Positions 1 to 6,392 of a DNA stretch of 11,906 bases are shown piece by piece. A program made the position numbers and the translations under genes. How positions within the stretch are numbered: position 1 is the first letter of the stretch; each line of letters starts with the position of its first letter. The notes beneath the pieces are model-generated. The model made no database searches, had not been told where the DNA came from, and was given only the letters and a program-made list of their open reading frames with translations. The stretch is from an uncultured Alphaproteobacteria bacterium. GTDB lineage: Bacteria > Pseudomonadota > Alphaproteobacteria > CAAHEQ01 > UBA3637. The stretch spans positions 1-11,906 of the forward strand of contig CANREI010000032.1 in assembly GCA_947629595.1 (NCBI GenBank), written 5' to 3'.

Positions 1-558
1 AGCTCGAACGTGTTGGCAAAAGTGGTGCGCATTAACCCGATTGATGCCGTGTTTTCCGTGAGTGAAAATCAGTTGTTGAACTTGCAGAAAAACTTTAAAA
101 AAGACGGAAAAGTTACCGTCACATTCATTAAATCGGACGGATCGACATATGAAAAAACCGGTGCGATTGATTTTGTGGATGTGACTCTTGATGAAGCCAT
201 GAATACGCTTAAAATTAAGGCTTCTTTCCCCAATGAAGCGGGCGAGTTGATTTCCGGACAATACGGTCGCGTAAATATTAAAAGTTTAAGCGCCAAGCCG
301 GAAATCGTTGTCCCGCAAAAAGCCGTTCAGCAGGATATGACGGGAACATATGTTTATGTGTTGGATGCCGAAGGACGTGTCAGTCGGCGTGATGTGATTC
401 GCGGCGATGAGCTGGATAACTTTAAAGTGATTATCAATTCCGGATTAAATGCCGGTGATGTGATTGTAACGGAAGGCTTCCAAAAAATTGCCCCGCAAAT
501 GATTGTTAAACCCGTTTTTGAAAATGCCGATCAGGCTCCCTCTCAAACAAGCAAATAA
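1..558 (+). CDS. RND efflux periplasmic adaptor (membrane fusion protein), C-terminal part
   Basis: The frame is open from base 1, so the 5' part lies outside the window and the GTG at 10 is just an internal codon. The visible 185 residues resemble the second half of AcrA/MexA-type adaptors: a beta-barrel segment (about residues 10-90, with a LISGQYGRVNI-like end) followed by the membrane-proximal domain, which begins at EIVVPQKAVQQDMTGTYVYV and ends near GDVIVTEGFQKI. AcrA has the corresponding LLVPQQGV segment. Such proteins are usually lipid-anchored in the periplasm and join an inner-membrane RND pump to a TolC-like outer-membrane channel. The stop is 12 bases before the pump gene, so the two are almost certainly co-transcribed. 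Substrate cannot be inferred. The N-terminal signal or lipobox, hairpin and lipoyl parts are not visible. Confidence 0.9.
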   Translation, partial: SSNVLAKVVRINPIDAVFSVSENQLLNLQKNFKKDGKVTVTFIKSDGSTYEKTGAIDFVDVTLDEAMNTLKIKASFPNEAGELISGQYGRVNIKSLSAKPEIVVPQKAVQQDMTGTYVYVLDAEGRVSRRDVIRGDELDNFKVIINSGLNAGDVIVTEGFQKIAPQMIVKPVFENADQAPSQTSK

Positions 559-570
559 GGAAATTGTCAA

Positions 571-3500
571 ATGATATCCGATGTTTTTATTAAACGCCCG
601 CGGTTAGCTTCCGTTATTTCCGTTGTGATTGTGTTGGCTGGCTTATTATGTATCAGTGCCATGCCGATTGAACAATATCCGAATATTGTGCCGCCGTCGG
701 TTGCCGTTACGGCAACATATCCGGGTGCCAGTGCCGATGTGGTGGAATCATCGGTCGCGCAACAAATCGAATCGGCGGTCAACGGCGTGGAGGATATGCT
801 TTATATGAATTCCACCAGTAATGATGACGGATCATACAGCTTAACGGTCACTTTTAACATCGGAACCGATCCGAACATTGCTTCCGTGAATGTGCAAAAC
901 CGCTTAAAACAGGTTGAAAATTTGTTGCCGGCGGAAGTGATTAAACAAGGTGTGATTGTTCAATCCGAAATGGCTTCCATGCTGCAGGTATTTGTGGTTT
1001 CTTCCACCAATCCCGAATATGATGATACGTTTTTAACAAACTATGTGCTCATTAATATTAAAGATGAAATTGCCCGAACACCGGGCGTGGGTGATATTCA
1101 AGTGTTCTCCACGCTTGATTATTCTATGCGCGTTTGGCTCAATAATGATAAGCTCAAAAGTTTAAAACTGTCCACAAATGATGTATTGCAAGCCATTCAA
1201 GGACAGAATTTACAAGGTTCCATCGGCCGAATCGGCGTGATGCCTTCTACCGAAGATCAGCAATTTCAATTTTCGCTCACAACGCAAGGGCGTTTAACCA
1301 CACCGGAAGAATTCGGTGAAATTGTGATTCGTGCCAATGCCGACGGCTCTTATTTGTTCTTGAAAGATATTGCCCGTATTGAGTTGGGATCTAAATCTCA
1401 ATCGCTTCGCACCATCTATAACGGGCGGCCGGCAACCGGTTTCGCCATTTTCCAGGCCCCGGGTTCCAATGCGGTTGACGTGGCAACGGCCATTAACAAA
1501 AAAATTGTCGAATTACAGGCGAAAATGCCGAAAGACATTCAATTCCATACCTTATTCGACAACGCGTCGTTTGTGCAGGATTCAATGGCGGAAATTTTTC
1601 AAACCATTTATGAAGCCTTTTTGCTGATTGTGTTGGTCACCTATTTGTTTTTAGGTACTTTCCGCGCAACCATTATTCCGACGCTGGCTATTCCCGTTTC
1701 GCTCATCGGTGCGTTTATCGGTATGAGCATTTTCGGCGTGACGGCAAATACCATTTCATTACTGGCACTCGTGTTGGCCATCGGTATTGTGGTTGATGAT
1801 GCCATTGTGGTGGTGGAAGACGTGGAAACCGTGATGCATGAAAACCCCAAATTGGCACCGCAGGAAGCGGTTTCAAAATCAATGGGACGAATTACCGCCC
1901 CGATTATTGCCATTACATTGGTGTTGTTGGCGGTGTTCGTTCCGGTTGCTTTCACACCCGGCATTTCCGGCTTGTTGTATCAGCAGTTTGCCATTGCCAT
2001 TGCCTCGGCCATGGTTATTTCCGGTATTAACTCTTTAACGTTAAGCCCGGCCGTTGCGGCTGTTATTATGCGCTCCGGCGATAAACCGTTTCGGCTTGTG
2101 CAAAAATGTATGGATGTGGTCGATTGGTTCAGAAACAAATATTCGTCAATTGTTCAAAAAACCATTCCGTATGCCGTTTTTGCCGTGTTAGGCATGTTTT
2201 TGTTTGCCGGCGGTGCTTACACGTTCTTAAAATTAACCCCGTCCGGATTCTTGCCGGCGGAAGATCAGGGCGCCTTTATGATGGAAATTCAATTACCGTC
2301 GGGTGCGTCGTGGAATCGCACGGAAAAAGTTATGAAAAAAATTGCCGAGCGGTTTAAAATGATTCCGGAAATCGATTCTTATATGGCCATTACCGGTTAC
2401 GGTATTATGAGCGGCACGCAGCTTTCTTCAAACGGCTTTTTTGTCATTCGTTTAAAGCCTTATGAGGAACGGCAGGGCAAAGGGCAAGACGTGAACGGCA
2501 TTATCGGAAAATTATATGCCTTAACCATGGATATTAAAGAAGCACGGGCGTTTCCGTTTAATATGCCGGCCATTATGGGCTTGAGTATGACATCTGACGT
2601 GGAATATATTTTGCAAAGTACGCAAGGAGCATCGCCGGAGGAATTGATGGCGGTGGCGCAACAGTTGATTCAGGAGGGCAACAAAGATCCGCGTTTGCAA
2701 CGGGTGATGACATTCTATACGGTGGATTCGCCGCGCGTGGAGGTGATGATTGATCGGCAAAAAGCCTATGCTTTGGGCGTACAGCTTTCCGAAATTTTTA
2801 ACACCATGCAAACCATGCTGGGCGGTACGTATATTAACGACTTTAACTTATACGGGCGTACTTGGCAGGTCAATGTGCAGGGCGATACCATGGAACGGCG
2901 CACACTCGATGATATTTATAAAATCAACATTCGCAACAACAAAGGAGAAATGGTGCCGCTCCGGTCGTTAATCACGGTTAAACGCACCATCGGCGCTCAA
3001 TCCGTTCAGCGGTATAACAACTATCGTTCGTTAACAATAACGGCATCGCCGGCCGAAGGGTTAAGTTCGGGTTCTGCCATGCAGGCTTTAACGGAAATTT
3101 CCGCGCGCGTTTTGCCCGCCGGCTATCAATTCCAATGGACGGGTATGAGTTTACAGGAACAATCGGCCGGCGATCAAACCGGATTGATTTTTGTGTTGGC
3201 TTTCTTGTTTGCTTATCTGTTTTTGGTGGCATTATATGAAAGCTGGGTGTTGCCGGTATCGGTGATGATTTCCATTATCGTCGGTTTGTTCGGTGCCATG
3301 GGTTTCTTATGGATTCGCGGCATTACGAATGACTTATATGCCCAAGCCGGCATTATCGTGTTAATTGCTTTGGCAGCAAAGAATGCCATTTTGTTGGTTG
3401 AATTTGCCAAAGATGAACATGAACGCGGCATTCCGGTGAAAACGGCGGCGGTTAACGGGGCGCACATGCGGTTCCGTGCCATTATGATGACGGCCATTGC

Positions 3501-3714
3501 GGCGTTGCTCGGCTTCTTGCCGCTGGTTATTGCCTCGGGTGCCGGTGCTATGGCGCGACAGGCCATCGGTTCTTCCATTTTCGGCGGTTTATTTGTTTCC
3601 TCTTTCCTGGGTATTTTCTTCATTCCCGCGTTATACGTTGTTTTCCAAATTACGTTGGAACGAGTGTGGAAAGGAAACAAATCCGAAAAATTATGGGAAA
3701 GAAAGAAAAAATAA
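571..3714 (+). CDS. HAE1-family RND multidrug efflux transporter (AcrB/MexB-like)
   Basis: A 1047-residue inner-membrane proton/drug antiporter of the normal length for the HAE1 family. It opens with the family signature MISDVFIKRPRLA, a first membrane helix (about 10-30) and the MPIEQYPNIVPPSVAVTATYPGAS porter segment. Proton-relay residues are present: the Asp pair D409/D410 in VVDDAIVVVE on TM4, and K937 in AAKNAILLVEFAK on TM10. Two large periplasmic loops and two membrane-helix bundles (about 340-500 and 865-1030) show the usual internal duplication. A ribosome binding site (AAGGAAA, 557-563) precedes the ATG. The upstream gene is its adaptor. No outer-membrane TolC-like gene follows, because a terminator comes directly after, so that partner must lie upstream or elsewhere. 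The pump is probably tripartite and exports amphiphilic compounds. Specificity is unknown. Confidence 0.97.
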   Translation: MISDVFIKRPRLASVISVVIVLAGLLCISAMPIEQYPNIVPPSVAVTATYPGASADVVESSVAQQIESAVNGVEDMLYMNSTSNDDGSYSLTVTFNIGTDPNIASVNVQNRLKQVENLLPAEVIKQGVIVQSEMASMLQVFVVSSTNPEYDDTFLTNYVLINIKDEIARTPGVGDIQVFSTLDYSMRVWLNNDKLKSLKLSTNDVLQAIQGQNLQGSIGRIGVMPSTEDQQFQFSLTTQGRLTTPEEFGEIVIRANADGSYLFLKDIARIELGSKSQSLRTIYNGRPATGFAIFQAPGSNAVDVATAINKKIVELQAKMPKDIQFHTLFDNASFVQDSMAEIFQTIYEAFLLIVLVTYLFLGTFRATIIPTLAIPVSLIGAFIGMSIFGVTANTISLLALVLAIGIVVDDAIVVVEDVETVMHENPKLAPQEAVSKSMGRITAPIIAITLVLLAVFVPVAFTPGISGLLYQQFAIAIASAMVISGINSLTLSPAVAAVIMRSGDKPFRLVQKCMDVVDWFRNKYSSIVQKTIPYAVFAVLGMFLFAGGAYTFLKLTPSGFLPAEDQGAFMMEIQLPSGASWNRTEKVMKKIAERFKMIPEIDSYMAITGYGIMSGTQLSSNGFFVIRLKPYEERQGKGQDVNGIIGKLYALTMDIKEARAFPFNMPAIMGLSMTSDVEYILQSTQGASPEELMAVAQQLIQEGNKDPRLQRVMTFYTVDSPRVEVMIDRQKAYALGVQLSEIFNTMQTMLGGTYINDFNLYGRTWQVNVQGDTMERRTLDDIYKINIRNNKGEMVPLRSLITVKRTIGAQSVQRYNNYRSLTITASPAEGLSSGSAMQALTEISARVLPAGYQFQWTGMSLQEQSAGDQTGLIFVLAFLFAYLFLVALYESWVLPVSVMISIIVGLFGAMGFLWIRGITNDLYAQAGIIVLIALAAKNAILLVEFAKDEHERGIPVKTAAVNGAHMRFRAIMMTAIAALLGFLPLVIASGAGAMARQAIGSSIFGGLFVSSFLGIFFIPALYVVFQITLERVWKGNKSEKLWERKKK

Positions 3715-3726
3715 AACAGAAACCCG

Positions 3727-3764
3727 AAAGCCGCTTTTAAAAAATAAAGGCGGCTTTTTTTCGG
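3727..3764 (+). terminator. Rho-independent terminator of the efflux operon
   Basis: AAAGCCGC (3727-3734) pairs with GCGGCTTT (3750-3757), with a 15-nt A-rich loop between and a run of seven T from 3755. It starts 12 bases after the pump's stop codon. Confidence 0.85.
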
Positions 3765-3795
3765 TTTAAATAAAGAACGTGTGTTTTCGGCAGGC

Positions 3796-3815
3796 CTTGT
3801 TTTTAAAAAAACAAG
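3796..3815. repeat. AT-rich short palindrome between efflux and trcR operons
   Basis: CTTGTTTTT faces AAAAACAAG across a two-base centre. It could be a weak second terminator for transcripts from either side. It lies in the otherwise gene-free gap 3715-3903, where I see only this, the terminator and the trcR promoter. Confidence 0.35.
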
Positions 3816-3833
3816 CAAAATGAATCATTTTTA

Positions 3834-3862
3834 TTGCCTTTTAAAAATTTGTTTGTTATACT
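3834..3862 (+). promoter_or_regulatory. Sigma-70-type promoter of the trcR-gapR operon
   Basis: TTGCCT (3834-3839), a 17-base spacer and TATACT (3857-3862). Predicted transcript start is about 3869, giving a leader of about 35 nt with an AAGGAAAGGA ribosome site (3888-3897) before the ATG at 3904. Confidence 0.7.
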
Positions 3863-3903
3863 ACATTCACTTTAACGAAAATTAAGAAAGGAAAGGATTA
3901 AAA

Positions 3904-4431
3904 ATGACACTTCCGTTAATGCCGAAAGCAACGGCAGTCTGGTTGGTGGAAAACACCTCGTTGACATTTGAACAAATTGCAGATTTTTGCGGTATGCATA
4001 CTTTGGAAATTCAAGCTATTGCCGATGGTGACGTAGCAATGAACATTATGGGTTTTAATCCCATTACGAACGGACAGTTAACGCAAGAAGAAATTAAACG
4101 GTGCGAACAAGATCAAACAGCTTCGTTACAACTGATCAAGAATCCGGAAATTGAAAAATTATTGAATAAAGGTAATCGCTATGTTTCGCAAGCCAAACGA
4201 GGGGACAGACCCGACGGGATTGCCTGGATTGTCAAACATCACCCGGAAATTTCCGATTCGCAAATCGTGAAATTGTTGCGCACAACAAAATCCACTATTA
4301 CGGCCATTCGGGAAAGAACACATAAAAACATTCACAATATTCATCCGAAAAATCCGGTAACGTTGGGGTTGTGTTCCGAATCCGATTTAAATACCGCTAT
4401 TGCCACATCGGTAAAACACACCGTTAAGTAA
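3904..4431 (+). CDS. trcR: TrcR-like cell-cycle transcriptional regulator (DUF1013)
   Basis: 175 residues. The N-terminus MTLPLMPKATAVWLVENTSL and the following FEQIADFCGMHTLEIQAIADG closely resemble the alphaproteobacterial DUF1013 family, named for Caulobacter TrcR. Two helix-turn-helix-like segments are visible: residues about 19-40 (TFEQIADFCGMHTLEIQAIA) and about 116-140 (ISDSQIVKLLRTTKSTITAIRERTH). Between them is RPDGIAWIVKHHPE, and after them PVTLGLCSESDL, both typical of the family. The central linker (about 70-98) is Lys/Asn-rich and variable. The ATG is preceded by a purine-rich ribosome site. It is the first gene of an operon with gapR, six bases apart. In the family it is thought to act with RNA polymerase as a cytoplasmic DNA-binding regulator. 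Its target genes here are unknown. Confidence 0.9.
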   Translation: MTLPLMPKATAVWLVENTSLTFEQIADFCGMHTLEIQAIADGDVAMNIMGFNPITNGQLTQEEIKRCEQDQTASLQLIKNPEIEKLLNKGNRYVSQAKRGDRPDGIAWIVKHHPEISDSQIVKLLRTTKSTITAIRERTHKNIHNIHPKNPVTLGLCSESDLNTAIATSVKHTVK

Positions 4432-4443
4432 GGAAATATGAAA

Positions 4444-4692
4444 ATGAACGATATTCAGGAAGTTGACAGCTCAAAGCTGGTTTCTTATATTGAACGCATT
4501 GAACGTTTGGAAGAAGAACGTAAAGAATTGGGGGCAGATGTCCGTGAAATTTTTGCGGAAGCCAAGGGAAACGGGTTTGATACGAAAGTCATGCGACAGG
4601 TCTTGCGCCTGCGGAAAATGACGCCTGCGGACAGGGCGGAAGCCGAATTTTTACGCGACAGATATAAAAAATTATTGGGAATTGAAGAATAA
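4444..4692 (+). CDS. gapR: GapR-like nucleoid-associated protein (DUF2312)
   Basis: About 82 residues, all predicted helical and strongly charged. ERIERLEEERKELGADVREI and FAEAKGNGFDTKVMRQVLRLRK match the DUF2312 family, including Caulobacter GapR, an essential protein that clamps overtwisted DNA ahead of replication and transcription. Two in-frame ATGs exist, at 4438 and 4444. The AAGGAA ribosome site (4430-4435) lies only about 3 bases from 4438 but about 8-9 from 4444, so the second is preferred; the first would add Met-Lys. The gene starts 6-12 bases after trcR and probably relies on that transcript. The C-terminal LRDRYKKLLGIEE is shorter than in Caulobacter. Identity is confident; an equivalent role is inferred. 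Confidence 0.92.
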   Translation: MNDIQEVDSSKLVSYIERIERLEEERKELGADVREIFAEAKGNGFDTKVMRQVLRLRKMTPADRAEAEFLRDRYKKLLGIEE

Positions 4693-4695
4693 TAC

Positions 4696-4731
4696 TTGAT
4701 TTTTAATATTTTAAGGTATAAACTTTATACG
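4696..4731 (+). promoter_or_regulatory. Possible promoter of the hexapeptide-repeat protein gene
   Basis: Two overlapping options: TTGATT (4696) with TATAAA (4717) at a short 15-base spacing, or TTAATA (4703) with TATACG (4726) at 17. Neither is strong. The leader contains GGAGGAAC (4743-4750), a good ribosome site for the ATG at 4758. Confidence 0.4.
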
Positions 4732-4757
4732 ATAACCTAGTTTGGAGGAACTAATCA

Positions 4758-5501
4758 ATGAAAAACACATCCATTTCTTTAATTGCATTCGTTGCCGTTT
4801 GTGGTGCTTTCGTGGCGCCGATGACTTCGATTGCGGCAGATCAAGTCGTTTCGAAAACCGAAACAACTTATGAAAAACAAAATGAACGAATTATGGACGG
4901 CTATGTCGCTCTTGATCCGATCGATAATTCCGTGAAAACGTCCCAGAAAACCATTCCCGTTGCAGCGCCTGCGGCAGCACCCGTTGCGGCTCCTGTGGCG
5001 GCAGCGCCTGTTGCAATGCCTGTTGCAGCTCCTGCGCCGATTGCTGTTCCGCGTCCGACGGTTATTCCGAGCCAACCGATTGTTTTACAACAACCGACCG
5101 GTCCGTTACCGGCAGAAGTTGTCGCTCAGCAACCGATTCCGGCCGGTGTTTGTGCCGCCGGTGAAAATTGCCCGGGTTCCGTAACAAGCATTTCTTATAC
5201 ACAATCACCGGTTAAAGTGCAATATCCCGTTGTACGGCAATATCCGGTTTCCGTTGAACATCCTGTCACGGTAAATCGGGATATTACGGTTCGTCAACCG
5301 GTCGTTGTTCAACAACCCGTTGTTGTTCAAAAACCCGTTGTCGTTCAACAACCCGTTATGGTTGAACGCGCTCCGGCTTATGTGCAACAACAACCTGTTG
5401 TGATGCAGCAACAAGCTTCGTATGTTCAAAACAAACCGGTCGTCGTTCAAGCGCCGGCAGGACAAGTTGTTCCCCCGTGCACGAGCGGAAATTGCCAATA
5501 A
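4758..5501 (+). CDS. Secreted Pro/Val/Gln-rich hexapeptide-repeat protein, unknown function
   Basis: 247 residues. The N-terminus MKNTSISLIAFVAVCGAFVA... is a Sec signal peptide, probably cut after SIAA (about residue 27). The mature part is low-complexity: an Ala-Pro-Val stretch (about 72-105), then nine six-residue units (about 150-203) of the form [QKYSH]PVxVx, ending in QPVVVQ, QPVVVQ, KPVVVQ, QPVMVE. A looser Gln-rich tail follows. Only four cysteines occur after the signal peptide, in two close pairs, C132/C138 (CAAGENC) and C241/C246 (CTSGNC), suggesting two small disulfide loops. No lipobox or membrane anchor is seen. The gene is monocistronic, with its own ribosome site and terminator. 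Proline every six residues with alternating Val suggests an extended, non-globular periplasmic or envelope protein. I recognise no named family. Confidence 0.85.
   Translation: MKNTSISLIAFVAVCGAFVAPMTSIAADQVVSKTETTYEKQNERIMDGYVALDPIDNSVKTSQKTIPVAAPAAAPVAAPVAAAPVAMPVAAPAPIAVPRPTVIPSQPIVLQQPTGPLPAEVVAQQPIPAGVCAAGENCPGSVTSISYTQSPVKVQYPVVRQYPVSVEHPVTVNRDITVRQPVVVQQPVVVQKPVVVQQPVMVERAPAYVQQQPVVMQQQASYVQNKPVVVQAPAGQVVPPCTSGNCQ
5205..5366 (+). repeat. Hexapeptide-coding repeat, with four 18-bp tandem units
   Basis: Four 18-bp units at 5295, 5313, 5331 and 5349 encode QPVVVQ, QPVVVQ, KPVVVQ and QPVMVE. The first two differ by only two bases. Five more diverged units (SPVKVQ, YPVVRQ, YPVSVE, HPVTVN, RDITVR) precede them in frame. 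The repeats keep frame, so copy number could change by slippage or recombination without breaking the gene. Confidence 0.85.
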
Positions 5502-5543
5502 CGAAAGTTTTTGCTTGCAATTCGTAAAAGAATTTGTTAAAGT

Positions 5544-5578
5544 AAAGCCGTTCAGGTTTTTTGAACGGCTTTATTTTT
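5544..5578 (+). terminator. Strong Rho-independent terminator after the repeat protein
   Basis: A perfect 11-bp stem, AAAGCCGTTCA (5544-5554) with TGAACGGCTTT (5562-5572), a 7-nt loop and then ATTTTT. It lies 42 bases after the stop codon and isolates this gene from the next. Confidence 0.93.
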
Positions 5579-5635
5579 AAACGGCAGCGAGTCGTTTACG
5601 AAATTTAAAAATATCAGTGTTATTTTTGAGGGTCA

Positions 5636-6238
5636 ATGAAACAAAATCAGAAAAATCGCTTCAACGGGCGTTATAACGGGCGGAATTCAAGAGCAATGTT
5701 AACGCGAAATACGGCTTTGGAAAGTACCGGCCCTATGGGAAAAGTGCATGGAACGGCTTTACAGCTTTTTGAAAAATATCAGGCTTATGCCAAAGATGCT
5801 TTAATTCAAAACGATTTAATTTTGGCGCAAACATGTATGCAATATGCCGATCATTATCTTCGGATGCAAAGTATTGCCATTGCGAACGAACAAGCCATGC
5901 GTGCAAACAATTTTGAACAACGCGCCAATGTGACAAACAATTATGATGATAAAACAGAGGGCGATTCGCTTCCCGAGGTTCATTCGACAACGGCCCCAGA
6001 AGAAAAGTCGGAAGAAGGAACGGTTCAAACGGAAAGCGAATCGGTTGAAACAAGCGAAAAAGAGGTTGAAACCGTTGAAAGTGAAAAGAAAGCACCGAAG
6101 AAAACGTTTATCATTCGGCGCAAATCACGATCGGTGCCGAAAAAAGAGGAAACGGAGGAATCCGCTTTATCCGATGATTCCGTTTTAAAGCAAGATTTAT
6201 CCGTTCCCGTTTCAGATATGCAGGAAAACAATCAATAA
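5636..6238 (+). CDS. DUF4167 domain protein with acidic C-terminal tail
   Basis: 200 residues. The N-terminal 85 match the DUF4167 pattern common in Alphaproteobacteria: a basic Asn/Arg-rich start (NGRYNGRNSRAMLTRNTALES), then the core KVHGTALQLFEKYQAYAKDA and ADHYLRMQSIAIANEQ, helical and TPR-like. From about residue 105 the protein becomes low-complexity and acidic (many Glu/Ser/Thr), then has a basic patch (KKTFIIRRKSRSVPKK, about 154-170) and a short acidic end. No signal peptide or membrane span, so it is probably cytoplasmic. The arginine-rich start is compatible with RNA or ribosome binding, but the family has no established role that I can name. The ribosome site TGAGGGTCA (5627-5635) supports this ATG. 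Family assignment is confident; function unknown. Confidence 0.88.
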   Translation: MKQNQKNRFNGRYNGRNSRAMLTRNTALESTGPMGKVHGTALQLFEKYQAYAKDALIQNDLILAQTCMQYADHYLRMQSIAIANEQAMRANNFEQRANVTNNYDDKTEGDSLPEVHSTTAPEEKSEEGTVQTESESVETSEKEVETVESEKKAPKKTFIIRRKSRSVPKKEETEESALSDDSVLKQDLSVPVSDMQENNQ

Positions 6239-6257
6239 TCGATTAAATGTTCCCAAA

Positions 6258-6273
6258 CGGTTGAAAACAACCG
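6258..6273 (+). terminator. Possible weak terminator hairpin after the DUF4167 gene
   Basis: CGGTTG (6258-6263) pairs with CAACCG (6268-6273) around an AAAA loop, but only a short mixed T stretch (TGTTTT, 6281-6286) follows. The rest of 6239-6392 holds the dnaX promoter and no ORF I would call. Confidence 0.3.
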
Positions 6274-6340
6274 GTGTTCCTGTTTTAAAAGAAACCGAAA
6301 CCGTTCTGTCATGAAAAACGTGGCACAAAAATGAAATCAC

Positions 6341-6369
6341 TTGACAACCCCTCTTTTTTAAGCCACAAT
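6341..6369 (+). promoter_or_regulatory. Sigma-70-type promoter of dnaX
   Basis: Consensus TTGACA (6341-6346), a 17-base spacer and CACAAT (6364-6369). The predicted start near 6376 leaves a leader of about 17 nt, which rules out the in-frame TTG at 6378 as a sensible start. Confidence 0.75.
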
Positions 6370-6392
6370 AAGCTTTATTGAAGGAAGAAAAA

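Noticed and set aside
3213..3818. 201-residue minus-strand ORF
   Set aside because: It overlaps the end of the RND pump gene and its terminator, and reads as an antisense shadow without protein-like motifs.
3841..3886. CtrA-type TTAA-N7-TTAA box upstream of trcR
   Set aside because: Only near matches are present (TTAA-N7-TTTG, and TTAA with a six-base gap). In such AT-rich DNA these carry little weight.
5295..5366. CRISPR-like repeats
   Set aside because: The 18-bp units are directly adjacent, coding and in frame, with no spacers.
5515..5543. TTGCAA-17-TAAAGT as a promoter
   Set aside because: Transcription would begin inside the terminator at 5544-5578 and end at once, so it is probably chance.
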